This document shows positions 37,673 to 48,700 of a DNA stretch of 64,000 nucleotides, piece by piece. The notes under the pieces are model-generated. The model saw nothing but the letters and a program-made list of their open reading frames with translations, searched no databases and was not told the origin of the DNA. The translations under genes were made by a program, and so were the position numbers. The stretch spans positions 1,473,001 through 1,537,000 of the forward strand of contig CATNEN010000030.1 in assembly GCA_950097015.1 (NCBI GenBank). Reading direction: 5' to 3'. The DNA comes from Macrostomum hystrix. Its lineage: Eukaryota; Platyhelminthes; Macrostomidae. Position 1 is the first letter of the stretch. Every line of letters begins with the position of its first letter.

Positions 37673-39424
37673 AGAATATTGGTGCAGGTTGTGACAAGGA
37701 ATTTCATGGCGCCATACTTTCAGCTTTGAAATAACTAAGACAAGAAGGGCTAGACAAAGAACTTTGTTTTTTTCACAAATTTTCATTATGGCTTTTCACC
37801 GAATTGTTAATAAATTTCTTGTGAAATGCTTCGCCGCAAAGTTGTTCCTCCAATATGCACAAATGATTGGTTTTGGGCATGGCTAGCCTTCAATTTATTT
37901 AAAAAAAGTATTCATCTTTTTGCCAGTCAGTTCTATTGGAAAATCAGTTGTGTTAAATATAACTTGCTAATATAAAAAATTTATAAACGGACATTTCGAA
38001 AACTAAACAATAAAGAGAAGAGAGAAAATTTCGCAAGTTTGAAACACCAAAAAACTTAAAGCGGCCGGATGACGAGGATTAGCAGGAGCTACCACACAAT
38101 CGCTTCGCCGAACCGCTTTGACATTGAAACACAATCTTCTTAGTAAAATTAGTGCCATGAGCATTCAATTTTCATCAATGCTACTTAAACGTTAAAAGTA
38201 AGTAGTATGATAGATGAAATTTTGCCTAAATTTGCCTGTTTCTATAAAAAACGAGAAAATTTGATGAACAAAAACAGAAGAGACAGGAAACGATGATCAA
38301 GAGAACACCGACTCAAAGTGGGAGGAGGGGCCATAATGACTCAATGACTTTAACTGACGGAGGATGAAAAATTACACAGGTCGACAGAACTGTAGAGCTG
38401 GCGAACTGACCGCACGCATGTCGCAAAAGTAACAAAAAACACAGGACAGTTTGTATGCAAGTGAACTAGAATATACTTCTATGTATGTAATGTTCTATTA
38501 TATGTATGTATGTAAAATATTAATAAATATAGGCGTGTTGATAGGCTAATATGCTAAGGATATCGTTAAATTGTGGGCCAAATTAACTCGAACTTAATTT
38601 AAGAATCACGGTTTTGACTGTGACTATCGTGGCCCTCTTAATTCCCATTTTGTTAGTATTTAGTTCTACTTGGTTCAGACCTAAATCTACCTGTTATTGC
38701 ATTCGTACAATTGGGACACAGTTTATAAATACGAGAATAATTATAAAAATACAAACAAACAAAACTAAAAACACACAACAGCAAACAATACGAAGCGCAT
38801 GAAAAAATGACATAGTAAAACTTCTCTTACATATGTTTCGAATAGGATAAAATCGAATTTTAACAAACAAAAACAGAATAAAGTAGATAAGAGCATATAA
38901 TATAAAGCTAAATCACGTGCCCAAGTACAGGGCCAACTTTCTGACCGTGGGTCAAATCAGTCAGTCATGTTCAGGTAAGAAAATGAAAGTGTTGTTGTTG
39001 TTGTTGTTGTTGTTGTTGTAGTCGTCTTATTTCATATATGGCGCCTCACCAATTGTTAAACAAAAACTTGCGACTCTATAATTCAGCAAAGAATAAAAAA
39101 TCGTATTTTTAATAATAAAAAATCGACTATGAGAGACAAACGGGGATTAATAAACGCTATGTGACACTGAGGGGATAAATGAACCAGTTGAAAGCAGCTC
39201 CTCAACACATAGTTATTGCCCAGCTCGAGATATGAACCCGCGTCAGCCGGTTGATTTTTTGGTCGGGTTGTGGGGATTGGGGAAATTAAATGTCCAACTG
39301 TTATATGCAGAATTTAAAACTATTAGTGCATTTAAAAACATCACATGCCAATCAGTGACTCGGTGTTTCAAATTGGCGCAGCAAAAGTATGGCTAGAACG
39401 ACCGCAGCATTGAGTCAGCGTTAA
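37673..39424. other. Spacer, no gene seen
   Basis: AT-rich single-copy sequence. The only structured element is a (GTT)n microsatellite at 38990-39019. Confidence 0.5.
38990..39019. repeat. (GTT)10 microsatellite
   Basis: Perfect GTT/TTG trinucleotide run. Confidence 0.95.
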
Positions 39425-39905
39425 TTGGCTGTTGCATCACCAACCTCACTCCACCATCCCATCCCATCTAATTGGCTGGGTGATTGGCTGTTGCATCACC
39501 AACCTCACACCACCATCCTACCCCATCTAATTGGCTGGGTGATTGGCTGTTGCATCACCAACCTCACACCACCATCCTACCCCATCTAATTGGCTGGGTG
39601 ATTGGCTGTTGCATCACCAACCTCACACCACCATCCTACCCCTCTAATTGGCTGGTTGATTGGCTGTTGCATCACCAACCTCACTCCACCATCCCACCCC
39701 ATCTAATTGGCTGGGTGATTGGCTGTTGCATCACCAACCTCACTCCACCATCCTACCCCTCTAATTGGCTGGGTGATTGGCTGCTGCATCACCAAGTCTT
39801 CACTCCACAACTCTACCCGCTTTGATTGGCTTGGGTGATTGGCTGTTGCATCACCAATCTCACTCCAAAACTCTACCCCTTCTGATTGGCTGGATGGATT
39901 GGGTT
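39425..39905. repeat. Minisatellite, ~59-bp unit with paired ATTGG motifs
   Basis: Eight units of CCAACCTCACACCACCATCC, TACCCCATCTAATTGGCTGG and GTGATTGGCTGTTGCATCA. Every unit has two ATTGGCTG boxes 11 bp apart, that is, reverse-strand CCAAT motifs. The final unit is diverged. Confidence 0.94.
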
Positions 39906-41329
39906 CTACGCTTGTAATTTCTGATTGGCGTTAAACGGCCTCTAATTCACTAACTGTCAGGTCACACTGAACTGACACTCTTTTGCCACCTTTGTGCCAA
40001 CGCCGACCTTTGAAAACCACACCGAACAAGGATTTCAAGAGTCGAAATAGGTGAGCCTCAGAAACTCGTAATACCCAGATGCGAGGCGTCAGTAGCGCGG
40101 CACTGCAGTCACGTGGCCAGCGACTGAAAATTGTCATATGGAGCGATGCTTAGGCAGGATTTTTAGGGATTTTATTGTTGCGCTAGTAAGCGGCAAATTG
40201 CATTAGATTAAGAGAGTGCGTGCTGATTCTCATTTATTTAGCTAGAAAATCCTTAAAACGGCTGAAATTATAAATCTGAAAGAAAGACAGACAAGGAGAT
40301 AGGTCACCAGGGGATCAGCCAGGCCATGGGAACACACCGGCCGGAAGGGATTTAGACCGTAGGGGAAAAATTTGCGCTTCATCTGTGTGTGTGTGTGTGT
40401 TTGTGGGAGAATTTTCCCAGCCCCAACCGTGCAACGACTGCCAAGGAATAAAAGGTAAAAATAGTCATTCGCATTCACAAGCGGCTTGGCTTACAGCAGG
40501 GCGGAATTTCGGGTCAAAATTCCAAGGAGCGATGCGCCAGGGGGGGGTTAGTTTGAAGAGGAATAAACGAGGAGAAAGAGAAATAGGAGATGCGAAATTA
40601 ATGGCAATAAAAATATGGCTCCAAACACCTAAGAGTGGGAGATACCTGACAGCCCATCTCCAGGCGGGGTGGGTTGGTTGCGGAAGCGCCTAGCGGAGTT
40701 GCTATTTAAAAATCTAGGAATATGGGCTACGTAATAGAAATAGTTCGGCAGCGCCCGCCGCGGAGGGATAACGCGGAATTGTAAGATCCCAGTTTTGGAT
40801 AAGGACTAACCGGAGCCGTCCCGAGTCAAGAGGAGTTATGCAACCACTGCAGCACTCCACTAGCTATACCGGCAGCAAACTAATTACATTTCTGGAAGTC
40901 GAAGGCTTCAACCCCCCTCCACTCCATTCCCTTCTACGCGAGCTTGAATTGAAGCGATGCGCAGATACTTACAGTTAATAGTTGGCACTTTTTTAATATT
41001 CAAAACGTCAGAATTCTACAGGATTCTACAGGATTCTGGGAGCCACAATGAGCTCAGGCGTAGTGCGGGCACCTTCTCGGGTGCCTGGTCTAGGGAGCAC
41101 TATAAATTATCCTCATTATGCGTTGGGCCATCGATTCGGGTGGTTAGGGTAAGGAATGAGGGATCAGGCAATACACACCGAGGAGGAAAGGAAATTGGAC
41201 CGATATTCCACATCCGTCTGGCTTCTGCTCTGCCTTAAGGGGCAATGAGCCAGTGAGACGGGTTTTAGCCTTGCGGACTGGCCTATTTTATGCCCCCAGC
41301 AGTAAATTATCAACTGGCTGATTCACTCT
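39906..41329. other. Spacer, no gene seen
   Basis: Single-copy DNA of higher GC than the flanks to the left. It contains a (GT)n run at 40384-40401. Short open frames show no family signature. It could hold downstream non-coding or coding exons of the muscleblind-like gene, but none was recognised. Confidence 0.4.
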
Positions 41330-41702
41330 GCTCTCCTCCCATGTTCTCCCCTCTCTCCCCTTCAATGTTCTTCCATCTCTCCCCTACCATGTTCTCCTAT
41401 CTCTCCCCTACCATGTTCTCCCCTCTCTCTCCCCTCCCATGTTCTCCCCTCTCTCCCCTACTATGTTCTCCCCTCTCTCCCCTACTATGTTCTCCCCTCT
41501 CTCACATACCATGTTCTCCCCTCTCTCCCCTCCCATGTTCTCCCCTCTCTCCCCTACTATGTTCTCCCCTCTCTCACATACCATGTTCTCCCCTCTCTCC
41601 CCTAGCATGTTCTCCCTTCTCTCCCCTACCATGTTCTCCCCTCTCTCCCCTAACTATGTTCTCCACTCTCTTCCCTCCCATGTTCTCCCATCTCTCCCCT
41701 AC
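41330..41702. repeat. Pyrimidine-rich minisatellite, 24-bp unit
   Basis: About 15 units of CTCCCCTACTATGTTCTCCC plus CTCT, with CACATACC and CTCCC variants. Strongly strand-asymmetric (pyrimidine strand on top). Confidence 0.95.
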
Positions 41703-42594
41703 CGTCTATAATTTATCACCTACCATTTTCTCCTGTCTCTACTCTCCTCTGTCTCCCATTCTAGTCTGCTCTTTCGTCGTGTCTCCTCTCAGTGTTTTGA
41801 ATGAATATTTTGCTCTCGTTGTGTCATGTAACCCCGTTTCGCTCTGTATCCTGTTCCTGCAATGTGTTTGCTGTTCGGATCGCAAAATTGGCCAAACTTA
41901 GCAGCAGAAGCAGCAGACTAACGAGTGTGACATTGCTTAGCTTTCTGAGCTATTTTACCTGGGCAATAAACTGCTGGTGTGAGAGGCACCTGACAGATCT
42001 TGGCCTCTTACAATGGCCCCGAAAAGACACCAAAAGACTTCTAGAAGAAGTTGGCGAAAATGGGAAGCAGAATTTTCAGCTGTCTGGCAAAGATTTTAAC
42101 AGTATAACTACCAAGGGGGGGAATTTTTCCCCCCTGACAATCTTTTTTGCTGCACCCGAACGGAACAATGCAAGCACACGAAACTAAAGAACACGGGCCA
42201 ACTTTTTGTTGCGCATCTTCTGAAACAAGAAACAAGTCGCCAGCTCTTCAGACCGTCGAGATATTCAATGTTTCTGGCCGAAGGTCCGATTTTTCCCATA
42301 AGAGCTAGTGTATTTCATACTTTACATGCTCCTCTAGTCCGTAGTTGAGTTGAGTTGAGTTGAGTCCGTAATTGGCGGCAAAATGGCTTGGTAGTCCTAC
42401 AGTTAATTGTTTATTGCCTTTACAGAAAAGTATTAGCTTTGGTAGGGAACAGACAATGTATAGTTGCGTATGTGGTTTGAGAGATAGACAATGATTAAGT
42501 TTAGACCAAAGCTTGTCAGATCCTGTGTGTATTATTTAGACGATAACAGACAGATACCATTTGGATTCTTTTTTGTGTCAAGCGAAAACTGAAA
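41703..42594. other. 5' flank of the Crypton ORF
   Basis: Single-copy sequence without a gene. A short (GAGTT)n run lies at 42342-42365. The 5' boundary of the Crypton element should be in this interval, but it lacks terminal repeats by nature and cannot be placed by eye. Confidence 0.4.
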
Positions 42595-44049
42595 ATGATA
42601 AATTGGAATCATCTACCGGTAGACTCCTTGGATGGAGTATCGTCCAAGGAGTTGCAGTTTCTCTCGAATGTTAGCTTTCTAGATCACAGCCAAGACCAAG
42701 ACCTGAAAGACTTCATTGACTTCATAACTGACCATAGCAGGAACGACGACAATGTGCTAGATGTGCAGTTGCCGGATGAAGACGTCGTAGCCACCTGCGG
42801 TGCTAATAGCGTAGCCAGTGATGGACTATCGTCTGAAATGGATGACGCCGAGATGCGATCGCTGCCAAAAACTACCAGGGATCAAATGGTTCAGCACGGC
42901 AGCAAGTTTGTGAATTACATGGATTCACTTGGTGTACACAAACAAGCATTGGCTACAATCGGAGCTGAACAATTAAACGAGTATTTGCGACTCTATTACT
43001 TTCGTCTGAAGAAACCTGACGGCGAGCTATATTCAGCCGCGAGTTTGGTGTGCATTAGAGCTGGCATACAACGTTACTTTCGTCATATCATCAAGCGAGA
43101 AATAAACCTGGTTGGCGGTTCCGAGTTTTCAACAGCAAATCGAATGCTACGGGTCAAGGTTCGAGAGTTTCAATCTGCAGGAGGCGCCGTCAAGCACTAT
43201 GAACCTATTGAGATAGGTGATTTAGCCAAGCTCCAAGAATACTTTAATCGAACCACTGGAGAGAGGCTGCAAGACGAAACCTTATTCATGCTACTCTACG
43301 TCTTAGGCGAGCGCGGCCAAGAACACCTAAAAAGTCTACGAAGGAGAGATCTTCTCGTGGACAAAATAGATTCCGATGGGCATCCCTATCTGGAGCTACC
43401 GACTCTGCCAACAAAAAACCAGAGCGCCGATCCAAATAAAGCTAAATCATTCGTCGAAAAGCAAGCGAGAATCTACGGTAAGCAGAGAGAGCTGATTCTG
43501 TTGTACTCTGCGTCACTGCCCGCCGAAACAAAGGATGACACCTTTTTTCCGAGACCAATGCCAAACAAGGATGGTGTAGTTCGCTTCTCAACAAAGCAAG
43601 TGCGTGGCATCAATTGGCTTGGCTCAATTATGCAAAGACTGAGCAAAGTGTATCTTCTGTCGAGGACCTATACTAATCATTGCATTCGAGTGACCCGAAT
43701 TGCTGATCTGAAGGACTCTGGTTTTGTTCTTAGTGACATAATGTGCATTACTGGGCAGCAAAACGAAGCAACTGTGCGACGATACCTATCACGAAAACAT
43801 GACAACATCGTACGGGAGGCGTCATCGTCCATCTGCCAGGCTCTCGTGAAGTCTGCAAGCAGTGCTGGTCCGTCGTCAACTTCAGCATCGGAAATTGAGC
43901 CTACCTACGGCGAATCACTTGAACCTGCGGTTGCTACGCCCGCAGCAATCCAATCGATATCCAATCGATCAATCGGTGTCACGAGTTGCGTGGGATCGAT
44001 ATTCACAGAGTGCAAGTTCGAGAACTGCTCCTTTACTTTTTCCAAGTGA
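42595..44049 (+). CDS. Crypton-type tyrosine recombinase (DUF3504), intact
   Basis: Intronless 484-aa ORF with ATG start. The middle and C-terminal parts match the DUF3504 / Crypton tyrosine recombinase domain: N-terminal core-binding part around LNEYLRLYYFRLKKPDGELY and RAGIQRYF, then catalytic features in order. These are Arg in GERGQEHLKSLRRRDL (about residues 241-256), a Lys in LPTKNQ, HxxR in TNHCIRVTRIADLKDSGF (about 362-379), and the candidate nucleophile Tyr in EATVRRYLSRK. At the usual TGH position it has TGQ, so the second His (often His/Trp) is Gln. The tail ends ECKFENCSFTFSK, a Cys/Asn-rich signature I associate with animal DUF3504 proteins. Such enzymes move circular DNA copies by site-specific recombination, and some have become host genes (KCTD1, ZMYM2, QRICH1 relatives). 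No decay is seen, so it is either a recent insertion or under selection. Confidence 0.88.
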   Translation: MINWNHLPVDSLDGVSSKELQFLSNVSFLDHSQDQDLKDFIDFITDHSRNDDNVLDVQLPDEDVVATCGANSVASDGLSSEMDDAEMRSLPKTTRDQMVQHGSKFVNYMDSLGVHKQALATIGAEQLNEYLRLYYFRLKKPDGELYSAASLVCIRAGIQRYFRHIIKREINLVGGSEFSTANRMLRVKVREFQSAGGAVKHYEPIEIGDLAKLQEYFNRTTGERLQDETLFMLLYVLGERGQEHLKSLRRRDLLVDKIDSDGHPYLELPTLPTKNQSADPNKAKSFVEKQARIYGKQRELILLYSASLPAETKDDTFFPRPMPNKDGVVRFSTKQVRGINWLGSIMQRLSKVYLLSRTYTNHCIRVTRIADLKDSGFVLSDIMCITGQQNEATVRRYLSRKHDNIVREASSSICQALVKSASSAGPSSTSASEIEPTYGESLEPAVATPAAIQSISNRSIGVTSCVGSIFTECKFENCSFTFSK

Positions 44050-45117
44050 GGGTTCACCGGCATCGAAAATTCAAACTAACTGTTTTGAAAGAAAAACTCT
44101 AAACTGTTGTTGCGTTGATTATTTTACCGTCGTTTTGTTAAATACATTTACGCCCACAACTGTCTTTGATCGAGTCATCAGCGTTAAGCAACCCCAGTTA
44201 TTGCCTTATGTGAAGCAATGCAAATATCTATGGGACAATGAATTATTAGCTGCACGCGGCACGCACATAAGGTTAATAGATTAGCCTCTTAGATTCTGTG
44301 AGATTAAGCGCGGCAGATAAAAGCAAAGTCTGGTTGGGGAGTCTGGGGCGAGCTCAATTCACGCCTCAACCTCATCCTCTCTGCTCACCCGTCAACCAAG
44401 TCGCCCAGAATTGATGGATGACCGCAGACCTTGCATATTGCTTCCCCTCTATCACTTCCCGTCTATGGGAAGCGCAGGCCATATGGCTGGCACCCTCCTA
44501 AGAGTCGTCAACGACTCTGCGATTCCAGTCTTGGGTAGGAGGCAAATTTCGAACAATAATCTGGATCCGGAGGCTGGCTGCTCACCCTGCTCCAACCCCA
44601 ACGCCCCTGACCCCGAGCCTAATCTGGCCAATTTGCTGCGCTAGGCCCAGGGGGACTTGGGGAAAGCTGGAAAGCTAAAGAAATATATATTTATATCTGT
44701 ATATATTCACCAGAGCAGGATTCTGGCTAGTCTCTGCTACCCAGCGGTTTGCCAGAATCATTAGCATTTTTTGAATTAAAGAAGAACCAGACTACGACGA
44801 CGAGGACGAGGCGTGGAAATGAAAAAAAACGGCCGACTGGCCTGGGATCCGCTGTTGATAAGTAAATCGATTAGACACTAAATAACAGAGGCGTCATTTC
44901 CTCCTCCCGTCTCGTACTAGCGGTGGCCCAGTTCCCATACCCCCCAGGGAAGTCTCAAAAGTTGGAAGTTAAAATTGCGAATTCGCCAGCTTGAGAAATG
45001 CGTCCAAATTTAAAACGTTTCATTTCTGTTCGTGTCTTCCGTAGTCAAGTCTATGATATTTAATAAAAATTTTTATTTTCATTATAACTTATTAGATCTG
45101 CCTCAATTGGGTCAGAT
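44050..45117. other. 3' flank of the Crypton ORF, no gene seen
   Basis: Single-copy DNA. No terminal repeat, coding exon or RNA recognised. The 3' boundary of the Crypton element should be here. Confidence 0.4.
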
Positions 45118-45315
45118 GTGCAGCCGACAGCACAGCCGCATCTTTTGCGCGGCGCATCTGAAGGCTGCGTACGGATATTCAGTCCATGGACTGGGGGACG
45201 CCACACCCACCCTCAATTACCCCAGCTGATGCTGGCACCCATTAAACAGCTGGGTGAACTGAAGCAATGCAGAGCAAAGTGTCTTGCTAAAGGACCTTTA
45301 AGACGTGACCCCACG
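45118..45315 (-). mobile_element. tRNA-derived SINE, reverse copy, 5'-truncated
   Basis: Minus strand: TTAGCAAGACACTTTGCTCT, TTCACCCAGCTGTTTAATGG, GTCCCCCAGTCCATGGACTG, CAGATGCGCCGCGCAAAAGA. The body and 3' end match the copy at 5152, but the tRNA head (A and B boxes) is missing. Confidence 0.87.
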
Positions 45316-45339
45316 ATTTATGTTTTATATTCAGATATA

Positions 45340-45720
45340 AGAACAAAGACCGATCTATAAGACACAGTGGCCGATCTATAAGAAACAATGACTAATCTAT
45401 AAGAAACAATGACAAATCTATAAGAAACAATGACAAATCTATAAGAAACAAAGACTAATCTATAAGAAACAATGACTAATCTATAAGAAACAATGACTAA
45501 TCTATAAGACACAATGACCGATCTATAAGAAACAATGACTAATCTATAAGAAACAATGATTAATCTATAAGAAACAATGACTAATCTATAAGAAACAATG
45601 ACTAATCTATAAGAAACAATGACTAATCTATAAGAAACAATGACTAATCTATAAGACACAATGACCGATCTATAAGAAACAATGACTAATCTATAGAAAC
45701 AATGACCGATCTATGAGAAA
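45340..45720. repeat. Minisatellite, 21-bp unit
   Basis: About 18 units of AATCTATAAGAAACAATGACT with GACCGATC and ACAAAT variants. It ends about 25 bp from the donor of the muscleblind-like exon at 45744. The 21-bp period keeps a minus-strand frame open (artefact). Confidence 0.95.
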
Positions 45721-45743
45721 CAAAGAGTGAAATCCTCACTTAC

Positions 45744-48700
45744 ACGAGGTTGGGATGTAGTTCTGGGCGCCGGCCAGCTGTTGAAACGGCGCCAACTGCT
45801 GATAAGAGGCCGCCGCTGGCTGATAGACCGGGATGCCGTTCTTGTTGTCGGCCACTGCGGGTCTCTTGCCGCCGTGCAGGCTGGCATAGGCGCTGGGTAT
45901 GCACTGAGGGACGGTAGGAGGATGACGGAGAGTGCACTTGACATCAGCGTGTTAATTGCTCAACATTTCAAAATTTTAATGCTTTCATATAAAAGTACAC
46001 TAGTACACTAGTACAGTTCCACTCTAATTGCTGAGATCGTATTCTTGTTATGCGATGGCTGGAAAAAAACAAAACCTGACGTGATCCAGAAGTGGAAAAT
46101 GGGGATATTTAAATCTAGGGATAAAAGCTTTGAAAATCTGTGTCGCGGGCGAAAGATCAAAGCAGAAGAGGCTTATTAAGTAAGAATAACCTACACAATG
46201 GTCTAGCATTGTTGCGCCATTCCTAAATTGGTTTTTTAGTGCTAGTGGTGGTTGCTAGTGCTGCAGGTAAATTGGCAATACAAACTAAACAGAGTGAGGT
46301 AGCTAGATTTTCAACTCATCTATTGAATATAAAGAGCTAGTACAAGCACTCAAAATGAGAGAGAGATTGACAAACGCCAGGCTTTTATGAAAAAATCATA
46401 GTTACGGACTGAGCGAGAGAGAGAGAAATGCTTGATTAGACTAATGCACCTACTGCATTGTCTTTCAAATCTACCGTCTAGCTTCAGAAATCTCTGCAAC
46501 TGACTGTCTGCCACAATTCTGCGACTAACAACAACAATGGAGAGATGAGAGCCGGGTGAGGTTAGGAGACTGGGGGGAATACAAAACAGGATTCTGCAGC
46601 TTTTGTTGCGGATGCTACGGGCCCAGCTTGATGGGGCAGAGGAGGTGGAACCGGCCTAGCTCTTTGCTATTCCATCTAAAAAATCTCGAAGCCGTTTCTG
46701 GTAGAAAAAATACTCAAAAAAGCAACTGAGCTGACTGGCTCTCGCGAATCTCTCGTCAGCGCCAGAAATAAACGCTTAACGCTGTAGCAGTGGCAAAAAT
46801 GGGCATAGAGATTAACTATGCCAACTTTTAAGGCCTGGCAAAGATTTATTCCGGTGACTCCAACAAGCCCCAGTTGCTTTTTTATTGATGACAAATGAGT
46901 TTTTATGACTAGTACTGTAAAAAGTATTGAAAGAATTGTGTATAAAAAACTTTTAAAAGCATTTTGAAATGGAAATTTTAGTTATTCAAACTGATGCTGC
47001 TGGTGCTGCTGCACTTTCCTAACTAGAAGCCGGCTTCTGTTTTGGATTGGAAGGCTAAATAGAGGCTGGAGTAGGTGGCGAGAATCAAGGCCTATTTTTT
47101 TTTCATCGGCGGTCTCTAAGCTTGGCGATGCGGCGCCCGGTACCAAGCCGCCAAACTGCAACCCGCCCCCCAATCCGCCAATGATAAATTACTTTGAAAA
47201 TCAATTTTCCCTGGGATATTGAAAGGCCAGGAAAAGACGACGAGGCAAAGAAAGGAGAGAAGGGAGAATTAAGGCCAGTGAGAGAAGTCTACAGGATAAA
47301 CGGACGGGCGATGGGGAGTTCTTATTTCTCTAGACGATAGGGAGACGGCTAGGCCAGTATCTATGGGTGGGGAGGCCGTTAGAAATTGGGAGACGAAGAG
47401 AAATCTCAGTCGCACAATTGGCAATGGGAGCCTTTGGGAGAGGCCAATTTAATCAAGAAGCCCGGCGAGAAGGAAAAAGCCCAACCGCTCGGAGACGCAT
47501 CGGGCGCAATTTTTAGTGCCCCGTGTCCGCCTCCCCAAACCAACCCGAATTTTATATTTCACTGGAAGGACTCTCCGATCCATAGAAACAGGCGAGTTAT
47601 TTTCTGGCTGATGCGAACGGCATAAAATTTTGATATTAAGGACCTGTCTGACTGTCTGGTCTGGTCCGGCTGCCGAGACGCTATAGAAAAATTCTGTCAC
47701 TTTCTCAATTTCTTATTTTCTTTCTGCATGCCCTCCTGCCAGCATTTCTGCATCCCCACGGAAGAAAATAAGAGTTAGCTAGACGGGCCATTAGCCAATC
47801 AGAGCGGCAGAGGCCAACGCACTGGGGACCGGGAACTGGGCCCACGGGAGTCCCGAACCACGAGCCAAGGTCCAGATGGCTGTCCCATGCATATTTATAA
47901 TAATTTAATTAATTTATCTAGTCCCATTGGCGCGCATTTCGGAGTGCCGATGTCTCTTTTTCTTCCCTACGGTGGAGGGCCTCAGCTGCGGATGCAATGG
48001 CAAGAATAGTGCTGACTCGCCTGCTTTCATTTAGCCATTTTTGCCTTCCTCTTTTTTCCCCTCCTCATGCTCAGACTGCAACAGGTGAAGGCTGAAGTGG
48101 GAGCAGACAACGGAGGGGAAGTGGAAGGAGAGGGTAGGGGGAGGTCGGCCGCCGTTAATAGCAAAGTCTGGTCAGTTACCGCCGCATTAATGAGTGCACG
48201 CATTTATGAATAATTAATTGTGTGCTTTACGACAGGGCCGGGAAGGGCGGACGTCGGCTCGAGTCGAGCTGACTCGAAGCTGGATGAGCACATAGGGAGA
48301 AACAGATAGGGGATAACTATTCCCCCAGCCGGCGGGGGAAATGGAAGCGATTCTTGAAAGCTGGATTGGGAGAGGCTTCAGAAAAAGCGCACACTTACGT
48401 GGTGAGCCAGAAAATGGGAGAAAAATAGGGCCGATATTGCTCCCGAGAGGCAGGACTAGGAGGGCTCAGCCGGCACTTATTCAGTGAGGCAATACGAAAT
48501 TTGATGGCTCCGCTGTCTTATTATACTGGATTTCGGATACCCAGTCTGTCTCGCAGCTTGGTAAAAAAGTAACCAGCAACTGGTCAGCCCTACTGCTGTC
48601 TGCCCAAGGTTTATGGCACATTTTTTATACGAACGCGCACAGCGCATGGGCCATGTTTTTTCTGCTGGCAAAGGTGTTCGCCTGTTCGTGAAACCCGGGT

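Noticed and set aside
36143-37786. 547-codon and 500-codon minus-strand ORFs
   Set aside because: Products of the 20-23-bp minisatellite; no unique domain.
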